A stretch of 64,000 nt of DNA. Origin: Coriaria nepalensis. Lineage: Eukaryota; Streptophyta; Magnoliopsida; Cucurbitales; Coriariaceae. The translations under genes were made by a program, and so were the position numbers. This document shows, piece by piece, positions 31,901 through 43,873 of this stretch; positions within the stretch are counted from its first letter, which is position 1, and every line of letters begins with the position of its first letter. The stretch lies in NCBI GenBank assembly GCA_027186245.1, contig CP114498.1, positions 1,557,501 to 1,621,500 of the forward strand, in the 5' to 3' direction. Under the pieces are notes generated by a model. That model worked only from the letters and a program-made list of their open reading frames with translations. It did no database searches and was not told the DNA's origin.

Positions 31901-33861
31901 CTTTAAACGTTTTCTTCAATGATGTTAGATATGGTTGAAATTGGATCTCTGGAATTGTTAGTGAATTGATATTTAGAATTTGACAAGTTCAGTCCGTTGT
32001 ATAGCTGGAAAGTTATGGTAAAGAACATCATGTGACTAACTTAGTGGCTTCTTAAACTCTTTGTTATTAAATACATATATTCTTTTCCTATTGCTTCTGG
32101 AAACATAAATTTTGTTTTTTTGTTCATTTGCGTTTGCACAAATTTGCAAAAATTCTATTAATGACTCTACTTTTAGATTCTGTACAGCTGGTAATGCCGA
32201 TTATGCAATGGATATGCACCAGAAAGAGCTTCATGACAATAACATGACAATGATGCAATCTCAGCACTTCTCTGTAGGTTCTTAGTTCTGAATTATTACT
32301 CAATATTGGCTTCTCTCCCCAGACTTAATATTCTTTTCTTTGCCAAGACTATGTTATAGAGACCTAAGTTTGTGCTGTATATATGTGGATAGGGCTGTAT
32401 TCATGTTTTTGGTTCTCGAATTTGCAGTTGGGAAGGTCGTCTGGATTCAGTTTAGGGGGAGCATATTCATCTCATCGTCCTCAGCAGCAACAACATGCTC
32501 CATCAGTTAGTAGTAGTGCAGGCTCTTTCTCTCCCGTAAACAACCAGGATCTTCTCCATTTACATGGTTCAGAACTCTATCCATCTTCATCTTCACCCTA
32601 TCATTCACAGGTGTCCAAATAATAGTGCCATGAAATGCTTTCATACCATAATCTCTTTCACATATTCTGAGTTGTATACGTGAAATCAAGTCTTGATATT
32701 CTAATTTCTTGTTCAGACCAGCGGTGGCCCCCCTGGGATTGGGTTAAGACCTCTGAATTCGCAAAACACCGCATCCAGTCTGGGTTATGACCAACTTATC
32801 CAGCAGTATCAACATCAGAATCAGTCCCAATTTCGTCTTCAACAAATGGCCTCTGCCAGCCCGTCTTCATTTAGGGATCAGCCCTCCAAATCATTGCAAA
32901 CAACACAATCTGCTCCTGACCCATTTGGCTTACTTGGTTTATTAAGTGTAATAAGGATGAATGATCCTCACCTTACCTCTCTCGCACTTGGAATCGATTT
33001 GACGACACTTGGACTCAATTTGAACTCCACAGAAAATCTTTACAAGACTTTTGGTTCTCCATGGTCCGATGAGCCAGCCAAGGGTGAACCAGAATTCAGT
33101 GTACCACAATGTTATCTGCTTAAACCACCACCTGCTTTACATGTGAGCTTCCGCTAGTCCTTTCCCTCTTTCTAGTTTATTTCAAGTTATGTATGTATTA
33201 AAAATTCTAACATCTCTCATCCCCTCTCTGGCATTTTTTATTTGTCGGGTGCAGCAAAGTTACTTCTTAAAGATGCGGGTGGAAACATTGTTCTATATAT
33301 TCTATAGGTTTTCCCTCTTTACTAAAAAGAATTAGTTGTCTTGTTCACTCTCTTTTGTTTTATAATTCTAATGCATTTTTTTTTCTCAGCATGCCAAGAG
33401 ATGAAGCGCAACTATATGCTGCAAATGAACTGTAAGCTCTCTTGGTCTTATTATCTCTCTACACAAGTGAAGCTTAATTATTCAATGAAGTAAAACTACT
33501 TCAATATTTTTCTTTTCAACTTAGACCTGAAACAGAATTCTACTTGACAGCTATAACAGAGGCTGGTTTTATCACAAAGAACATCGATTCTGGTTCACGA
33601 GGCTTGGAGAGCCACCTGTCAAGACAAACACATTTGAGAGGGGGTCGTATCACTGCTTTGATCCAAACACATTTGAAAAGGTTTTCAAGGTTAGGAGGGA
33701 TCATCAAAATAACCTTTTTTTCCCGACCTTTATGCCGTCTACTTTCTGAAAATTTACCGTTCAAAACTTTTCCCTCTTATATTTTACATTTGATATTGCA
33801 GGAGGATCTTATTGTCCATTACGAAATGGTCGAAAAGAGACCCGGAGTACCTCAGCATTAG
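28987..33861 (+). CDS. VIP2: CCR4-NOT transcription complex subunit NOT2 (VIP2-like)
   Basis: Thirteen coding exons join in phase: 28987-29004, 29429-29537, 29622-29800, 29932-30313, 31379-31588, 31672-31767, 32188-32273, 32428-32610, 32717-33142, 33255-33307, 33390-33431, 33551-33689 and 33802-33861, about 660 residues. The first exon encodes only MSGLLN. The N-terminal 480 residues are low-complexity (Gly, Ser, Asn, Gln), with DINDFPQL and NEDFPALPG patches. The NOT2/3/5 domain runs from DPFGLLGLL (about 489) to the C-terminus and includes FYSMPRDEAQLYAANEL, GWFYHKEH and FDPNTFEKV. NOT2 scaffolds the CCR4-NOT deadenylase and acts in mRNA decay, transcription and, in plants, miRNA biogenesis; VIP2 was named for binding Agrobacterium VirE2. 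The last three introns and the acceptor at 33550 were set by domain continuity. Confidence 0.95.
29823..29844. repeat. (TG)n microsatellite in a NOT2 intron
   Basis: About ten TG units lie 20 bases inside the intron after exon 3, close to its donor. It is simple slippage sequence with no other signal. Confidence 0.85.
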
Positions 33862-34684
33862 CCGGATATCCTATCCTTTTTATTTAACAAATGTAAAGTT
33901 TCTTTCATTCTGAAGGATTCTTTTTAGGCCCCTTTACTCATCTGATATGTTTCTAAGGCTTCTCAAATTCTCTCCAATTTTAATTTAACCACATTTGTCC
34001 AATTAGTGTTACACAGTTGTTACCCAATTAGTCTCATTTCTTTCATAGAATCCCCCCTTTTGTTTTTTTCTGAATTTTCTGTAACATCCCAACTTTCTAT
34101 GTTAAATTGATTATGCATAGAGATATAGGATCAAAAAGTGAGTTGGCTAAATCATTGCTCTTATAGTTCACAAGCCTATTCTGCTTTGTACTTTGTGTTG
34201 ATATATAAATAATCATATATGTATATATATATACATAGCTATGGAAGAAGCATGAAAGGCAAGCAAGCATGTTCAATTGATGTCTTCCACATAAGGAATA
34301 AGTACGGATGTGCAGTTAGCTTCTTTTCTTATGATGTAGTTTCTGTAAATTGTTAACTTGGTTCTGACACCAAGCACGCAGCTATGACTAGAACTTGGTT
34401 ACTTGAACATTAACTATTGTACGGTTTGGTAGGCCCTTTTGGAAAGAGAGTTCAAGGTAGTCCCATATTTATTACAACTTGCTATTATTCTTATTATTAT
34501 GAAATAGAAGAGTTTCAAGCTTCTAATGCATAAAATGGTAATAGCAATTACAAAAAGACAGACAAAAAGACAAAGACAAAAAGACTCGATGTATTGGATG
34601 AGTAATTTTTTTTTTTTTTTCCTTAATGTCTTTCTTTTTCTCTGAAGTATGTAATAAAGCCAACCACATGTTGGATAAAATGGA
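33862..34684. other. Convergent 3' ends of NOT2 and KCS genes
   Basis: The two genes converge here, so the stretch should hold both 3' untranslated regions. A TA repeat lies at about 34210-34235 and a T-run at 34608-34621. Open frames here are fragments with no recognisable product. Confidence 0.6.
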
Positions 34685-36061
34685 CTAGGATAGCTTGAAT
34701 GTGCTTGTATCTTGATGCAATTGGATCCATCCAAACCTCTCCATGAAAGGGTTGGTCGAGCAATTTGGTGGGTAGTCTTCAATGCAATCTTCCCATACAT
34801 TTCCACTCTTCAAGTCCCTCATCACCTCCCACAAACAGCTATTGCATTTAAACCCAGCCCCGAAACTGATCATCAACACTTTGTCTCCTTTCTTCAACCT
34901 TTTCTTAGCTTCCATGTACCCCAAAACATACCACAGACTACTAGCCGAAGTGTTCCCGAATCGGTGCAAAGTCATACGAGCCGGCTCTAAATGAAACTCT
35001 GTAAGACCTAGGCTTTTCCCGACCGCGTCTATAACCGCTTTACCACCCGTGTGAAGGCAGAAGTGATCGACCCCGGATTGAAAGTTGATATCTATCCCTC
35101 CCACCATTTTAGACTCTTTAATCATTTTTCTCACTAGGGTTTGTAATGAAAACCTGAGCAACTCTCTTATGGGTAAAATCTTGGGTGATATTTCTTGAAG
35201 GTTGTCTCTAAAGGCTTGTGTTGCTGCCCTTGGAAGGGTTTTCCCAAGGTAAAACCCTAGCTTTCCATGTTCATCTTCCTTTTGCATGCAACAAGTATAT
35301 GACTCATCTATACCTCCATGATGGGTTCTAACTAAGCATTTCAACTTAAACATGGCTTGCTTTTTCAAACATCTTTTGTTTGTCAAAAGAACGACACACC
35401 CACCAGTTCTAAACAGACAACTAGCAAGAATCATCGACTTGTTATTACCTGAATACCAATTTTGACTCAAACACTCTGACGTCACGAGAAGAGCATAAAT
35501 GTTTTTGTGATACTTGAAAACTTGCTTAACAATGTCCATTGAAACAAGGCTAGCACTACAACCCATGCCAGTTAGATTAAACACCTTAATATCTTCTTTC
35601 ATGTTGTAGTGTTTGATTATTCTAGAGGCCAAAGAAGGAAGAGAAGATAACATTGAAACATTGACAACAAGGAGATCAATTTGTGAGGGATGAATTCCTG
35701 ACCTTTCAAAGAGCTTTTGAATGCTGTCTTGAAAGAACTCGTCCATTTCTGACACCCCATCTAATAATGTTGGAGATTGTTCTCGTGCTGAGAAGATGAT
35801 TTCGGGCCCGTAAGTCTGTTCACCAATGCCGGAGTTTACTATGGCTTTGAGTATGAACTTGCATTCTTCGAGACCAAGATGTTTGGCCCTTTTCAAGATC
35901 TTCTCACACAAGCTTGTGTTTAGCTTTCTCTCATCCTTCGCTTTGTAGCATTGGTAGTCTAGAATGTAACATTCTTGGTCTCTTTTTGCATCGAAGTGCT
36001 TATAGACTGTGAGGAGGAAGTAGGTGACTGCAATGGCATAAAGTAAAAGGAGAAGCTCCAT
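34685..36061 (-). CDS. KCS3: 3-ketoacyl-CoA synthase, KCS3-like
   Basis: The protein has 458 residues from one exon. One hydrophobic segment lies at the N-terminus (residues 2-19); many KCS proteins have two. The FAE1/CUT1-like condensing domain follows, with catalytic Cys168 in GMGCSAS, His337 in CLHTGG and Asn370 in RFGNTSASS, so the Cys-His-Asn set is present. KCS enzymes condense malonyl-CoA with long-chain acyl-CoA in the ER to build very-long-chain fatty acids for wax and suberin. Its place between NOT2 and EXO70H matches Arabidopsis KCS3 (At1g07720, as I recall), a short, atypical member reported to act as a regulator of wax elongation rather than as a strong enzyme. The Thr before GMGC, where active KCS usually have Gly, fits that group. 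A TTATAAGG box lies about 100 bases upstream. Confidence 0.92.
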   Translation of the reverse strand: MELLLLLYAIAVTYFLLTVYKHFDAKRDQECYILDYQCYKAKDERKLNTSLCEKILKRAKHLGLEECKFILKAIVNSGIGEQTYGPEIIFSAREQSPTLLDGVSEMDEFFQDSIQKLFERSGIHPSQIDLLVVNVSMLSSLPSLASRIIKHYNMKEDIKVFNLTGMGCSASLVSMDIVKQVFKYHKNIYALLVTSECLSQNWYSGNNKSMILASCLFRTGGCVVLLTNKRCLKKQAMFKLKCLVRTHHGGIDESYTCCMQKEDEHGKLGFYLGKTLPRAATQAFRDNLQEISPKILPIRELLRFSLQTLVRKMIKESKMVGGIDINFQSGVDHFCLHTGGKAVIDAVGKSLGLTEFHLEPARMTLHRFGNTSASSLWYVLGYMEAKKRLKKGDKVLMISFGAGFKCNSCLWEVMRDLKSGNVWEDCIEDYPPNCSTNPFMERFGWIQLHQDTSTFKLS

Positions 36062-36156
36062 GAGAGAGAGATAGTGAGAGAGAAAGGTGAAGTTTAGTGA
36101 GTTATGAAGCTATGATATGAAGCGAGAGATGCAAAAAATAGAGAGAAAGAGCAACC

Positions 36157-36164
36157 CTTATAAG
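36157..36164 (-). promoter_or_regulatory. TATA-like box of the KCS gene
   Basis: Minus-strand TTATAAGG lies about 96 bases upstream of the start codon at 36061, in a purine-rich leader. The position is typical and the core is slightly off consensus. Confidence 0.5.
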
Positions 36165-38450
36165 AAAGTTAGCATGTGCGAGTTAAAAAGAACCCTATGA
36201 CTCGGTAAAAGTTCATCTTCCCAACTCCCAACAAACTTAATTCAATCATGTGTTCATGTTCTACTTTCCAAATCACATTTCATAAATTCGAACCAAATGA
36301 AATCTAAGATTGATTTTCCGACTTATTATCAATTATATTTTACGTTAGATTTCGTGAGTTTAAATTGAGAATTTTTAAAATAAATTATATATATATTAAA
36401 TCGATTAATTTCAATCACACGTCAAATTAAAGTAATGATACGAAGCTGTAGTTGAGAAACGATCCACCCAATAATTTCTCGTTTAAATTGAATTTAAACC
36501 CTTCCATGACATTAAATGTGCACCAAAGTGGACTCTTAATCTTTAATGCAACTAATTCTTACTGTTTGGTTTGAAACAAGAGTCTCAACAAACTTCATCT
36601 TAGTTATGTGTGTAATTCGTAACGTGAGGGACAAAACTCTTAACTAAAAAAATGACATAGAAGATTAAAGAACCCATTTAGTTAGTGATCCATTTAGTTG
36701 CTTAATAACCCAAATAGCTGCCTTAGAGCTAAAAGGGTTGAACGATGCCTTCGTGCTAGTATAGAACGGCAACAATTACAAGTGAAGGGAAAGTGATTAT
36801 GTACGATAATAATGCAACTATGTTAATTTTTTTTTTTTATTACTTTTATCCGACCCCATAAAAAATTCAATAAAATGGGTCGATTCTTTTATGAATTTGG
36901 TCTATTACTTATAGTATAGAGTTATAAGCATGTCTCTATTTTCAACGAACTATATCCTTCTAACTTTATTAGGTATGGATTAGGGCATAAGCCACGTAAC
37001 AGATTTGGGCTGTGCATGTTTTTGGCTAACTTCCTCGAGCAATCGTTATCAATTTCTATCTCTAATGCTCCTTCCTTTTTTTGGAAAACATTATATTCTA
37101 GTGAAAGATCTGGAGAAGATCTTCTTTCTGTCCCTTGTTACTAAGAATGATTAACTTACTAAATTTAATTGATTAGAACATTGCATATTTTACTAACTTT
37201 CGGCTTAGTTTTTAAATTCAACTTAGAGACTTATACGTAATGAACTAATCATCACTTTACGTAAAAAAAGATAAATTCAAAAGATTATCATATATAAATA
37301 ATAATTAATTTAAAAAGTAAATATATAAAATATTTAAACTATCTTCACGGATCATGATAATTAATTTTTAATTAAATATCAAATTTTATATAAAAAATAG
37401 TTTATTGAGATGAGCAATTAATTATGCATATATATGGTTATATTAGAAAATAAGAAAAATAATTAATTATGATCATCGTTTAGTAAATATGTTGACGTGA
37501 AATTATTTGAAATGTTATTTTTCGCTTATTTAGTGAAAATATATTAGTAAATGAGGACTTTCTAAAAGCGCAAACACAATTAAGTTAGGTGGAAGAATTA
37601 AATAGCTTTGATTTGAAGAAATTAAGTAACAACAACTGTCAACTAGTATCCAGTCTTGATGATGTTTTCCATTTCCAGGAATCAAGGCATTGTCATATTG
37701 GAGGACAGGACAGGTGGTTCTTGTATCAACCCGGACTATGTAACAAACATATTCTCTTAACCAATGAGACATGGGATAATATTATATCATGATCTGTAAG
37801 TATGTTTAGTTCATTAATTAAAATATGTTTTAAAATTAAGTGAAAATCTTCATTTTCTGGGATCGAAAGATTGGTAACGATTTATCCAAAGAGAAAACAA
37901 GACTTGAGTTGATGTTTTCAATGTAGTAGCTTTGCCTGTTGGTTTCTTTTGGGTAGTTCATTAGTTTAGTTATAGACGAACTTTTACAGCTATATATATG
38001 TTTCAATCACTTGAACTGGAGCTCCAACCAGTATCTATTCTATTGGGCTGTCATAATCAGTTTTATGCACTCTCAGATCTATCGGCCCATTGGGCCGTGA
38101 AGATCCCAAAGTAACTGCCGGCAGTTTTAATCTTTGGGCCCAAGTTGTATTAGCAGAATCGACTTATATGTATTCTTTTTCCTTCTTCATCAGTCTTTGA
38201 CTAAAATGAAAATTCTATCATATGTGTCAACCAAATTTCACAACAATATAATTAATTAATCACATGTTAATATATATATATATATATATTATTTTTTTTA
38301 AAAATAAATTTACGGCAACAAAAATATTTTCCACGTTGTCCTCTTTCAAACACTTTTAGATGCAGGGATAGAGAAAAAAAAAAAAAAAAACCATGACGTG
38401 GCTGACTGTGGGAGATCCTTTTCAGTCGGCAGCCTACACGCGCCGCTGTA
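36165..38450. other. Intergenic region between KCS and EXO70H
   Basis: No gene is seen. It should contain the KCS promoter at the left and the EXO70H 3' region at the right. AT-rich tracts lie at 37150-37560, a TA repeat at 38270-38290 and an A-run at 38374-38390. The open frames at 37530-37792 lie opposite each other on the two strands and match nothing. Confidence 0.6.
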
Positions 38451-40310
38451 TCAGTGAGAACGCTTACCACGCGAGTAAGACGGCGAGGGACACGCCGATG
38501 ACAATCCTTCTACCCCGCCGTAGAATAGATCCGACAAGTAGTTCCCTATTTTATCAGGGGCGTATCTGAAAACCCAATCCGACCCTACTACCGTCAACAA
38601 CCCGTCGCGGTGTTTCTCATAAAACCCGCCGTACAAGTGCCCGAGTTTCTTCCCCAACGACACCTTTATATAGTCGCGAAGCTTCGGGTCGGGTACCATC
38701 CACGACGACTGTTTCCTGTGCGTTTCTTGCAACGCCTTATTGAAATTTACGAAACACTCCCTCGCTACCGCCGGTGAAATCTCCGCTGTCGGATTGTCCG
38801 GCAGTGATCCGAATACTTTACTCCATCCCATCCGTTCGTAATTTGAGGCGTACTGTTTCACCTTGGCGTCGTGGTTCTCTATCCAATCTTCGCCGAGAAC
38901 CAGCTTCAGATTTGAGTTCCTGACTTTGTTCACGACGTATTGAAGATTGTTGGCCAAGAAAATGTAGGACAGAGCGACGTCGTTATAGAGCTCCGCCTTG
39001 CCGTCGAGTTTACAGAGGAGGACGAGGATTAACCACGCGAGCCTCACGGTGACGGAGTTTTCACTTGAATTCAAGCTCTTTCCGATGTAAGATTCCGGTA
39101 ACGGAGACTGTAAATTTAATGGCCAATCGGCGAAGACCTCGTCGAGTATTCCGATATGACCGGAGAGGACGGTGATGTAATTCATCACGTAACGCGTGAG
39201 TGGATGGACTACTCCGTTTGGAACAGGAGTTTTGGATGATTCTTTCTGGATGGCAGATTCGAAGTCGGCGAGCATAGTACGTATGGCTTCTCCGAGCTTG
39301 ATGAGCGAAGTGTCTGCTTGTGATCGAACACATGAGGTTGATTCGAAGGAGAAGATGGATTCTATGTCTGGCCATAATGCGTTAACGGCGGCGTATAGGT
39401 CAAGAACAGTGAAGATGTTCTCGAGGGATTTCTTGTGCTTCGAAACCAGCTCGGGGAAGCTAAACAGAGTCAGAGCCCCGTTTTTGGAAATTTCTGTGAA
39501 GATGGTTTCTCTGATTGAAGCTGAAGATGAGAAAACGTGATCACATAAAAACCGTTCTCCGTCGAAAAGCGTTCTGACAGCAGTTTTCACAGCGTTCAGC
39601 CATTTCCTGATCTTCTCCTCCAAAATCTCCCAATCCATCTTCTGAACCTGAGAAAAACTGAGCTTCTGAACTCCAAGATCATACAGTGTCTCATCAACTA
39701 TCGATTTACGTACGATATTGTAAGTCTTCACGCATTCCTTACCATAGCCAGACGAGATCATACAATCCGCAATAGCTTTCAAATCTGCCATGGCAGTCAT
39801 TGAAGCTCGCTCTTCCTGAGAAATCGTTTCATTAGCGAAACGGTTGTCATCCTCAGGCTCGTCCTCGAAATCAGAGGCGGAACCTTTTGACGTCCGGCTC
39901 GAAACAGATTCTGGATATAGAGCCGACCTATTCGCTGTCAAAATCCGATAGAACTCTTTCTGAAGCCTTTTCATGGCGGTTTGCATCAGATTCTGCGCTC
40001 GCACAAGCTTCTCAGACCTCGTATTCTGAGACTGTAAATAAAACTCCATAGCAGTCTGCAAATCCTTAACAGCTTTCATGTACTGCTTCCCTTCGAAACG
40101 ATCGTCAAGAAACAGAGGGGTGATTTTCGCATAGGATGAGGTTGATGAATCAGAATCGTAGCTCCACTTGCTGATGAGCGACTCCGCAATTTCGAAGTTC
40201 TCGTCCATCAACGATTCGCAGAAGGTGTAGCGCGGCGAACGCGGCGGTGTAGCAGCTCTCGAAGGAGAAGATGAAGGCGTTGAAGATTTAAAGAGATTAT
40301 TACTTCTCAT
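38451..40310 (-). CDS. EXO70H: Exocyst complex subunit EXO70, H-clade
   Basis: The protein has 619 residues from a single exon, usual for the plant EXO70H group. I chose the ATG at 40310 (MRSNNLFKSS); a longer in-frame start at 40343 would add an unlikely MRNFLFFVFEK leader. The first 40 residues are Ser/Pro/Arg-rich (SPSRAATPPRSPRYTF), a feature of EXO70H proteins. An acidic linker lies around 155-180. The EXO70 helical-rod domain follows, with LTRYVMNYI and the C-terminal FVNFNKALQETHRKQSSW region. EXO70 tethers secretory vesicles to the plasma membrane by binding phosphoinositides, and H members are linked with defence, trichomes and secretion. The position next to KCS and NOT2 matches EXO70H6/H7 in Arabidopsis, from memory. 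Confidence 0.93.
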   Translation of the reverse strand: MRSNNLFKSSTPSSSPSRAATPPRSPRYTFCESLMDENFEIAESLISKWSYDSDSSTSSYAKITPLFLDDRFEGKQYMKAVKDLQTAMEFYLQSQNTRSEKLVRAQNLMQTAMKRLQKEFYRILTANRSALYPESVSSRTSKGSASDFEDEPEDDNRFANETISQEERASMTAMADLKAIADCMISSGYGKECVKTYNIVRKSIVDETLYDLGVQKLSFSQVQKMDWEILEEKIRKWLNAVKTAVRTLFDGERFLCDHVFSSSASIRETIFTEISKNGALTLFSFPELVSKHKKSLENIFTVLDLYAAVNALWPDIESIFSFESTSCVRSQADTSLIKLGEAIRTMLADFESAIQKESSKTPVPNGVVHPLTRYVMNYITVLSGHIGILDEVFADWPLNLQSPLPESYIGKSLNSSENSVTVRLAWLILVLLCKLDGKAELYNDVALSYIFLANNLQYVVNKVRNSNLKLVLGEDWIENHDAKVKQYASNYERMGWSKVFGSLPDNPTAEISPAVARECFVNFNKALQETHRKQSSWMVPDPKLRDYIKVSLGKKLGHLYGGFYEKHRDGLLTVVGSDWVFRYAPDKIGNYLSDLFYGGVEGLSSACPSPSYSRGKRSH

Positions 40311-41550
40311 CTTTTCGAAAACAAAAAACAAAAAATTCCTCAAATTTCAAACCTTCCAGAATCAGAGTTCAAATTGTCGGATTAGAGTCTTAGAGATGAA
40401 GAATCTGAATTCTGAAACAGGTATCCAATATTTTGGTTTATATGATGATTTCGTTTGTGCCAGTCAAACTCGATATTTAACGAGGTGATCAGAAAAACGC
40501 CAAACGCGGTCTTTCTGAAGATACGTTTCTAGCTAAAACTGCGTCCACCATCCCATCACTATCAATCATCAATGCATATCATCTGTGATCCGACTGGGCC
40601 TTGAGGTCAAATGGGAATCGGAAATCTTGCCTAAATATCAACTTTAGCCGAAAAGGAAGACTGCCACGTGGAAATTAACGGAACAGTATTTATTTTTCCT
40701 TTCTTCCACTTTGAATATATATATAATATTAAATTTTGTAGATTTTTAATTTAAATATAAGATATCTACGTAATTTTTAATAATAATAATATTTTTAAAT
40801 TTTAGATAATTATTTATTTTAATATTTTATTAAGTTATTTAATTTTTAATAAGTGAATTACTTACGTAGGAGAAAGTCGATGCATAAAGTGATGCAGTAT
40901 GACTGTAGCCTTTAGGCATGGCATCTCTCTCACGTCATCTGTTTTCTGTTGTTTTTACTTGGCTTAGTCGTTATCAATAATATTGAGATGAATGGTGGAC
41001 CAAGTCGTAGATGAGATTATAATAGTTCAAGGTTTGTGGGTAGTATTACTCTTGTCTGAATCTTTGAAATCGAAGTGCTATTAAATGTTATGTCTACTTG
41101 GGTAAGAAGCATGCATAAACAGAAAAAAAGGTCGGAGGAAGCAATTTGAAGGGAGGAAGAGCTGAAGGCGGCGACTCTCCACTCATATGCAGTGGCTGTC
41201 GCTCTCAATCTACTCTCGCACTCTCCGCTCAGAGCAATTTCTCCACCCCTAAATGATCTTTGCTGAAGAGACCCTACCTTCAGTTATTTTCCTCCTGCGA
41301 ACCTAATCAACTAAAGTGATTTTGCTGAAGAGACCCTCAGCTTCCTCTTTCTCTCCTTATCATTTTTAATCTCTTCCTCAAACTTTTTTGCACTTTCTTC
41401 TCCTATGAGGTAATATGGAGACACAAAAGACCTGAGCTAAGTTCCTCATCAACTCTTTCCCTTGACGACTTGAAACCCCTCTCAGCTCTCGGGACCTCTA
41501 ACAATCATCTGAATATCTCGGCCACATTTTGGTGCCTAGGATTTATTTTC
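40311..41550. other. EXO70H promoter and intergenic sequence
   Basis: It holds the EXO70H promoter and leader. An AT-rich tract lies at 40710-40860. Between 41260 and 41340 the phrase TTTGCTGAAGAGACCCT appears twice about 60 bases apart, a small local duplication. No gene is supported. Confidence 0.55.
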
Positions 41551-43873
41551 AAATCTTGTTTCAATTTGATTCTCTTTTGTATCATTTATTCTTCCTCTTT
41601 TGGGGTGTCTCTTCTTTCTCTCCTAACAAATTCCCTCAAATGACCTTCCTAAATTAGTCTTTCACTTTCTCTCTTTAAGTGAATACAATCATCAGTTTTG
41701 TAGCCATGATCTCCATACTACTTATAATATAACCTCCTATCATGCTAAGCCGGGGAGCTTTTCAGAAGCTCAGGAACTTTGAACAAGTTGTGATTTCTGA
41801 AGCGGGTGTAGATGACTTCAATACCTGCTACCAAAAAAGTGAAGGTATCCGTGAAGTAAGAGGATCATCCTCTTCTATATGAAATTCTCTTCCTATCCTC
41901 ATTTTTTCTTCTATCATTCCTTCATTCTCCATTCCTTTCGGGTCATATTTCTTCCTCTTCAGATCTCCACCTCTACTTGATTCACTAATTCCTTGCTAAC
42001 TCTTCAGTTGTGATACAAGTACTTCCTCAACCACGCTTATCTTCTTCGCCTTCAATAATGCCTCACCGTAAGAGTTGAAATGCTTTTTACCATAATGACT
42101 AATAAGCTTCTTTTCAGTCGTTCCCCTCCAAGAAAACATACACAAGCGCTCTGTCTCTTGGCCTATCCACCTTTCTTGAGGCATTGTTAAAACGATTGAT
42201 ATAGTCCAACAAAGCCTCCCCTGAATTATACCTAATCGTGTATAAGCACATAAGGGGAAGTCGTGTGTTTGCTGCTCCAAAAAAATTTGACACGAATAAC
42301 TACTTCAACTCATTAAAAGAATCAATTGATCCTAGTGCAAGTGACCAATACTAGTCCATGGCTGAATCCACAAAAGTGATTTATAAGTCTTGACACATCA
42401 TCTTATCTCCTAAAGAGTTCATTCTCATGATTGTTCTATAAGCAGCCACATGGTCACATAGATCCCTTGTCCCATCATATAAGGTTATGGTTGAAGGTCT
42501 AAACATCTTTGGCAGCTTGGCGCTCAACACCCTTTTAATAAATTGGCTTTTAAGCTCATCCATACACTAGTCATTCCCTTTCACCGTTGCTTCTAACTTT
42601 CTCACTTTCTTGACTAACCCTTCTATGACTTTGGATTAGTCAATAGGTATTTCAGTATAGGCTTTGAGAAGGATTGGCCCCTTTGACACTCGAAGTGACC
42701 TAGGACCCCAAGTAGGATCAGAAAAGTCCTTTGCTTCCCTCTCTTCCCAGTCTATTCCAACATTCAGATGAGAAATGACATCACTTTTCTCATAGTGTAA
42801 ACTCATTCTTTCAACTAAAACCTGATGACCTCTTATAGGGAGACACTCATCCCTAAACTCTTGCCTTACCATAACCTCATGCCTCATCTCAGCTATAATC
42901 TCAGCCATCTTTGCATCAACGAAATGATCCACTACTTGGCCTACTCCTACAACCAAACTCATGTCCATCCTTTTTATGTCTTGCAACACATCCACACTAC
43001 TGTTTCCAACAACTAGGGTTTGGGGTGGTATGACTCGTTCTCGGGGAAGTACTAAAGGAACAAGTTATTCTTCTATCAGGTAATGGGGAAATGGCTCCTC
43101 TTCCTCTACCCCTATCTCTGCCTAGCGGATTTTCATTGTTCTCCCTCATTTGCTCAACTTCCAAGTTATCCATATTTTAAATACTACCAGCTTAGGTCAC
43201 TAATCTGTTGGAACTTTCGAATATGAAGACTACATCCCCACGGTCAATGTTAAATTGTTAACGTAGAAATCCGTCTGAATTTAATAAAACCACAGTTGAT
43301 AGTATGCTCCAAGATCATCGTTCTTTCATACACGAAACGAGGAGTGGCTAGAGTTAAAATACTTAGGAATATTTTGTGGAGAGAGTTGAAGTGTCAAAAA
43401 TAGATTACCCTATTCTCTAAGTAACTTTTAGGTTATACACTTTTGATATGGGTGAGAAACCTTAGATACCTTTATACATGGTGTCTTCTTATTCTCGACG
43501 TTCTTATTGTTTTCTGCTTTATAATCAGTAATAATGCCACATTCCTTCTACTATAATAAAGATATACTCCTCACTCGGGGTCAGAAAAAAAGACCCCATA
43601 TTTATCTCCTTGTTTATTCTCTAGCCGTGTTCATCTGGTCTATCTCCAGTCCAGGATAACTTAGTAGCTTCAGGCTCAACTGTGTTAGGATCTAACCTGC
43701 TTAGCTACGTAGATGTCTACCGAGGATATTAGTCTCGGGTCTTCAGTTTCAGCGACCTTGTATCACAATCTCACAGACTAGAGACATTCAGTCAGAGGCC
43801 TGTCATCCCTAGGTCAATCATTCATATGACTCTTAAGTCTTAGATTAAGAGTAGCCAAAATCTTGGCCCAACA
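41551..43873 (-). mobile_element. Decayed Ty3/gypsy element with 5' LTR and gag
   Basis: Reading the minus strand from high coordinates: an LTR (43248-43873), a degraded primer-binding site (about 43233-43247) and a gag region starting with ATG near 43173 and running to about 41560. The gag shows the capsid pattern (LYDGTRDLCDHVAAYRTIM) and, near 41700, a zinc-knuckle-region pattern reading YGDHGYKTDDCIHLKRE, which is typical of plant gypsy gag C-termini. Several stops and frameshifts break it. No protease, polymerase or 3' LTR was found, so it is truncated after gag. Confidence 0.82.
43248..43873 (-). repeat. Gypsy LTR, about 626 bp
   Basis: On the minus strand it starts TGTTGGGCCAAG and ends CAATTTAACA, the required TG...CA. 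Immediately inside, ATTGACCGTGGGGATG resembles the common plant gypsy junction sequence TTGGCGCCGTCTGTGGGGA after losing several bases. The outer flank is TAGCC on the plus strand, a candidate target-site duplication whose partner I did not find. Confidence 0.65.

Noticed and set aside
41260..41340. Repeated TTTGCTGAAGAGACCCT phrase as a transposon terminal repeat
   Set aside because: Direct, only about 60 bases apart and without TG...CA ends or flanking duplications; a small local duplication is enough.
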